Source: Candidatus Kerfeldbacteria bacterium (GTDB taxonomy: Bacteria > Patescibacteriota > Patescibacteriia > SBBC01). Taken from it: a stretch of 9,917 nt of DNA. The position numbers and the translations under genes are program-made. The notes under the pieces were generated by a model. That model was given only the letters and a program-made list of their open reading frames with translations, did not search any database and was not told the origin of the DNA. The stretch spans positions 1 through 9,917 of the forward strand of contig CAINXF010000095.1 in NCBI GenBank assembly GCA_903854795.1. Direction: 5' to 3'. The stretch's first letter is position 1; the number at the start of each line of letters is the position of its first letter. Below are positions 7,219 through 9,917 of the stretch, in pieces.

Positions 7219-8787
7219 ATGCGTCGTCATTTCAGTATCACTACATACGTCGCGGTAGCACTGTTATTACTTTGCGTGACCGGGGGCAGCATCGTACCGA
7301 GGTACGTATCGGCGTTGCCGATCATGATGCCTGTACAAGGCGATGATCCGATCGTCGGCGGTGGGGGGCGGTATTCATGTACCGATACCATCAACTGTCA
7401 GCTCACTTCGCAGATAAACGCGACGGATTATTTTTTGAAAAAACATAAGGTCGGCTTATATTCGCCTGACCCTCGGCCGTTGACGCCGGTGACCGAGGTG
7501 GCGCGTTTGAACATCGTACCCCAGGCGCTGGCATATTTGAATCTTTATCAAACGACCGGCCGTACGGATTATCGGCATGAGGCGACGGATCGTCTGTACT
7601 ACTTGCTCTCGGTCGGTCCGGAGAACAGCTATGGTGACGGCGTCCGCGCCGGTATGTCCGGATACGCGTTCCTTCTCGCCTACGAACTCATGGGCATCGA
7701 ACAGTTCCGCGTCGAGGGTATGCGGATCGCCAATGATTGTCTGCAGCAAGATTATCATGATATGGGCATGAACGGTGGGCTGATGTGCGGCATGAACCTC
7801 GCGAAGGCGTACAAACTTACCGGTGATACGCGCTATCGTGATGCCGAACGGCTGGTCATCGAACATACGGCGACGTACGAATCACTGAACGGCGCATTCC
7901 CGCATCAGGCGGGTTTCAATTGCGACAACACGAGCTATTCCTCGTGGATGTTCATTGAGATGTTGATCATACGCAAAGACGATCCCGGGTTCGAGATGAA
8001 CGATCTGCTTCTCGCGAAAGGCGTCAACTTCCTCTTGCAGCGCGTAAACCCCGATGGATCGATAAGCTACAGTGACGCGAACGGTTCATACTACTGCGAT
8101 CCGGACAACCTTGATGCGCGGTACTGGACGAACGAGCTCGCCGCGTTCGTCGTCGTACTTAACGCAGGCAATCAACGTGCCGCGGCGAACAAGGTTCTGA
8201 GTTTCCTTATGAGCAAGGAATCGACAGGGGTAAATTATGGAGGGTTCCCGGACAAGTACGATGGTATCGACCAGTCCCTGATCTGGACCGCAGGTAATCC
8301 CTCGGTGCTCCGAACCTCTCTGAACTTTTGGTATTTGTCGAGCATCGCAACGCTCGGCGGCTCGTCGTGCGCGTCTGGCCCGACGGTAAGTTGCACGATC
8401 ACGCCAACGTCGTGTAGCTCGCTGTACGAGAGCACCGGCCTATGCGTTGCGGATTTAGGCGGCGTCAAATCGTGCCTGTCAGGCACCTACACATCGTGTT
8501 TCGATATTGCCACGACGCACATCGGGGTCGGATTATTCTGCTATGAGGAGAATTATTGCGAGGATGATCCTCTGTATGGGGCGTGCTACTACCATTGTAG
8601 TCGGAGCGGCGTTAAGATTTGCGTTGGTGGGGTGTGTGAGGGAATATGCTACGGCGTGCCGCCGAACCAGCAGTGTGAGAGCGACTGCTATAAAAATCAG
8701 TGGTGCATATTCGGTGGGAATGAGCCGGCGGGAGAAGCGCCTATTACATCTGTCGGCAGGGCACAGATGTGTGTCAGCGACACCTAG
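7219..8787 (+). CDS. Exported alpha/alpha toroid-like protein with cysteine-rich C-terminal domain (paralogue 2)
   Basis: 522 residues from the ATG at 7219. A TTG at 7144 is in frame but coincides with the -35 box, and MRRHF followed by a hydrophobic run (10-20) is a normal signal peptide, probably cut after YVSA. The mature N-terminus (LPIMMPVQGDD) resembles that of paralogue 1. The core, residues about 54-380, keeps EVARL (93-97), QALAYLNLY (102-110), LTGDTRY (200-206), GAFPH (225-229), DDP (254-256), DGSISYSDANG (279-289), NLD (297-299), FPDK (343-346) and WTAGNPSVLRTSL (356-368). Cys 54/60 and 174/190 match the paralogue's pairs. The C-terminal domain holds 17 Cys (384-518) against 12 in paralogue 1. 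They share the CTxTP motif and a (V)(R/K)IC...C..(T/I)C core, so this tail has expanded. Codon use looks more GC-rich than in paralogue 1. No Shine-Dalgarno sequence precedes the ATG. Function is unknown; glycan processing or binding at the surface is inferred. Confidence 0.92.
   Translation: MRRHFSITTYVAVALLLLCVTGGSIVPRYVSALPIMMPVQGDDPIVGGGGRYSCTDTINCQLTSQINATDYFLKKHKVGLYSPDPRPLTPVTEVARLNIVPQALAYLNLYQTTGRTDYRHEATDRLYYLLSVGPENSYGDGVRAGMSGYAFLLAYELMGIEQFRVEGMRIANDCLQQDYHDMGMNGGLMCGMNLAKAYKLTGDTRYRDAERLVIEHTATYESLNGAFPHQAGFNCDNTSYSSWMFIEMLIIRKDDPGFEMNDLLLAKGVNFLLQRVNPDGSISYSDANGSYYCDPDNLDARYWTNELAAFVVVLNAGNQRAAANKVLSFLMSKESTGVNYGGFPDKYDGIDQSLIWTAGNPSVLRTSLNFWYLSSIATLGGSSCASGPTVSCTITPTSCSSLYESTGLCVADLGGVKSCLSGTYTSCFDIATTHIGVGLFCYEENYCEDDPLYGACYYHCSRSGVKICVGGVCEGICYGVPPNQQCESDCYKNQWCIFGGNEPAGEAPITSVGRAQMCVSDT
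8746..8783 (+). other. Two adjacent inverted repeats at the 3' end of paralogue 2
   Basis: ACATCTGT (8746-8753) pairs perfectly with ACAGATGT (8763-8770) around a 9-nt loop. Directly after, GTGTC (8771-8775) pairs with GACAC (8779-8783) around AGC. Both lie in the last codons of the gene. No T-run follows, so an intrinsic terminator is not supported; an RNA 3'-end structure or chance are both possible. Confidence 0.4.
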
Positions 8788-8829
8788 GTCTCTCAAAATT
8801 TCCATGAATTAATATCTTAGCTTTTAACT

Positions 8830-8858
8830 TTGACAGTATTTCATTTTTGTGGTATATT
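8830..8858 (+). promoter_or_regulatory. Sigma70-type promoter for the 8914 gene
   Basis: TTGACA at 8830-8835, a 17-nt T-rich spacer ending in TGG (extended -10), and TATATT at 8853-8858. The leader would be about 48 nt. This is the closest of the three promoters to consensus. The rest of the gap 8788-8913 is AT-rich and shows no hairpin followed by T's and no small gene. Confidence 0.87.
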
Positions 8859-8913
8859 AACCGCAGGTAGGTTATCAACATAACATAAATTTCTCACTAA
8901 TTAGCAAAAATAT

Positions 8914-9917
8914 ATGACCGCACAACGGCGTTTCCGAAGGAAGCAGTCGAAGATCTCGAAGTATTTCGAGGTCGTCATTGGTATTTTTGCATTGGTGGGA
9001 TTCATGCTACCCGGCATTCAGAACGTATTCGCCGTTGGTACGCTGACTACGCCACGCGACTACCTGAATCACCAGCAATATAATGAAGCGTCCGGCATTC
9101 AGCATGAGGTATTCTTCACGGCGACGACCGCAGTGAGTGGTGGCTCCGGCGCGAACAAGATCATCCTCACCTTCCCGTTGGGCGATAACGCAAAATGGTG
9201 CCGTACCGTTGGAACCGACCTTCTCGTTGCTGGTATTACCAACGCGACCGGCGTTCCTGTAGGTAGTACAGAAAACGCTACGCTTCTTCCTGGATCGACT
9301 CTCCTCGGCGCGTGTACCCAAGGTAACGGATCGTCAACGTTTGACACTATCACGATCACCGGGGTTGATAACCTCACTGCCGGCGTGAAGTACGGCGTGC
9401 GAATCGGTCAGAAAGCTTCTTCGCCGACGGCACTCCTCGGAACTGCGACCGGAACGCCCCCGCTCAACAATATCCAGATGACCATCAAGACAAACAATGG
9501 AACCGCCGATGTTGATTCCGCAGTCGCGGCGTTGTCGCTCATCGCCTCGGACCAGGTCGCAGTGTCCGCCACGATAACACCGACGCTTTCCGTGTCGTAT
9601 GATACTACGACCGCGGCGCTCGGCACCCTCGATACGACACATGTGAATCAGGCAGGCATCGTCCAGACCGTCACGACGAATGCGGGCAATGGCTACATCT
9701 CGCTTGTAAAGTACAGCGGAACCTTCGCAGCAGGTGGCAACACGTTAGCTGACGCAGGCGGTTCAATCGCGGTCGGCGCATCGAAGTTTGGTGTCTCGAC
9801 CTCACAGACCGGTCCGTGGACCATCTCGACGTGGAACCCGACCTCGTGCGCGACGACGACATCGACGACGACCGCTTCTTCGCTCACGACATCGTACCAG
9901 GACTACGCGGCGAGCCC
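8914..9917 (+). CDS. Secreted two-domain beta-rich surface protein, 3' end outside the window
   Basis: The frame is open from the ATG at 8914 to the window edge: 334 complete codons plus two bases. A basic n-region (RRFRRKQSK), a hydrophobic segment at 19-33 and NVFA before VG give a textbook signal peptide, cut after residue 40. Residues about 41-218 form a beta-rich domain. It opens TPRDYLNHQQYNEASGIQHE, has a strand KIILTFPLG, two Cys (in KWCRT and GACTQ) and a GVDNLTAGVKYGVRIGQ strand. This style is common in exported Patescibacteria proteins. From residue about 220 a second domain matches the C-terminal domain of the giant protein. No Shine-Dalgarno sequence precedes the start, only an AT-rich leader. 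Start and coding status are secure; function (surface or cell-wall associated, perhaps structural) is inferred. The total length is unknown. Confidence 0.92.
   Translation, partial: MTAQRRFRRKQSKISKYFEVVIGIFALVGFMLPGIQNVFAVGTLTTPRDYLNHQQYNEASGIQHEVFFTATTAVSGGSGANKIILTFPLGDNAKWCRTVGTDLLVAGITNATGVPVGSTENATLLPGSTLLGACTQGNGSSTFDTITITGVDNLTAGVKYGVRIGQKASSPTALLGTATGTPPLNNIQMTIKTNNGTADVDSAVAALSLIASDQVAVSATITPTLSVSYDTTTAALGTLDTTHVNQAGIVQTVTTNAGNGYISLVKYSGTFAAGGNTLADAGGSIAVGASKFGVSTSQTGPWTISTWNPTSCATTTSTTTASSLTTSYQDYAAS
9571..9917 (+). other. Domain shared with the C-terminus of the giant adhesin, truncated by the window edge
   Basis: Residues about 220-334 of the 8914 product. Matches in order are LSVSYDTTTAALGTLDTTHV, TNAGNGYISLVKYSG, IAVGASKFGVSTSQTGPW, a Cys in TSCATTT, and LTTSYQDYA. 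The giant protein has LGTLGSGTI, SAPSGYMSLLSY, GATAFGVSTSKAGQ, VTCATSG and LTTSLQQYA. The TTTLCLQATADIL part would fall beyond the window. Confidence 0.7.

Noticed and set aside
8507..8812. Forward open frame of 101 codons overlapping the end of paralogue 2
   Set aside because: It is out of frame with a strongly supported gene, is Arg/Ala-rich as expected for a frame shadow, and has no start signal.
8788..8829. Intrinsic terminator after paralogue 2
   Set aside because: The AT-rich stretch has no stable hairpin followed by a T-run; the hairpins upstream at 8746-8783 are followed by mixed sequence.

Overview
The window looks like bacterial chromosomal DNA coding for exported surface proteins. 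All recognisable genes are on the + strand. They use the standard bacterial code: stops are TAG, TAA and TAG, with no in-frame TGA. Near-consensus sigma70-type promoters, a very long repetitive Thr/Ser/Gly/Asn-rich adhesin-like protein and small exported beta-sandwich proteins suggest a member of the Candidate Phyla Radiation (Patescibacteria). That assignment is inference from protein style and promoters; there is no rRNA, tRNA or marker gene to confirm it.

Layout. (1) 2-5416: the 3' part (1804 residues visible) of a giant secreted protein whose 5' end lies outside the window. It is built from beta-solenoid-like repeats, includes an internal duplication of about 870 bp, has an unrelated jelly-roll-like domain inserted near residue 1060, and ends in a small beta-rich C-terminal domain. 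(2) 5495-7078: an exported protein with a helical-repeat (alpha/alpha toroid-like) core and a cysteine-rich tail. (3) 7079-7147: an intergenic gap holding a degraded relic of the C-terminal domain of the giant protein, interrupted by a TAG codon. (4) 7219-8787: a diverged paralogue of gene 2. (5) 8914-9917 and beyond: the 5' part of another secreted protein. It has a clear signal peptide and a first beta-rich domain, followed by the same family of C-terminal domain found in the giant protein.

Each of the three genes that start inside the window has its own promoter of one design: TTGACA, a 17-nt spacer, an extended TGn element and a -10 hexamer. The genes therefore look separately transcribed rather than forming one operon. 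No convincing intrinsic terminator was found in the three short gaps.

Interpretation. The locus looks like a cell-surface cassette: two adhesin-like beta proteins with a common C-terminal domain flank two paralogous exported toroid proteins. The toroid fold is common in enzymes acting on polysaccharides, so a role in processing or binding surface or host glycans is plausible but unproven. The relic between the paralogues suggests that an ancestral unit (adhesin, promoter, toroid gene) was duplicated in tandem and that the second adhesin copy was later lost except for its tail.
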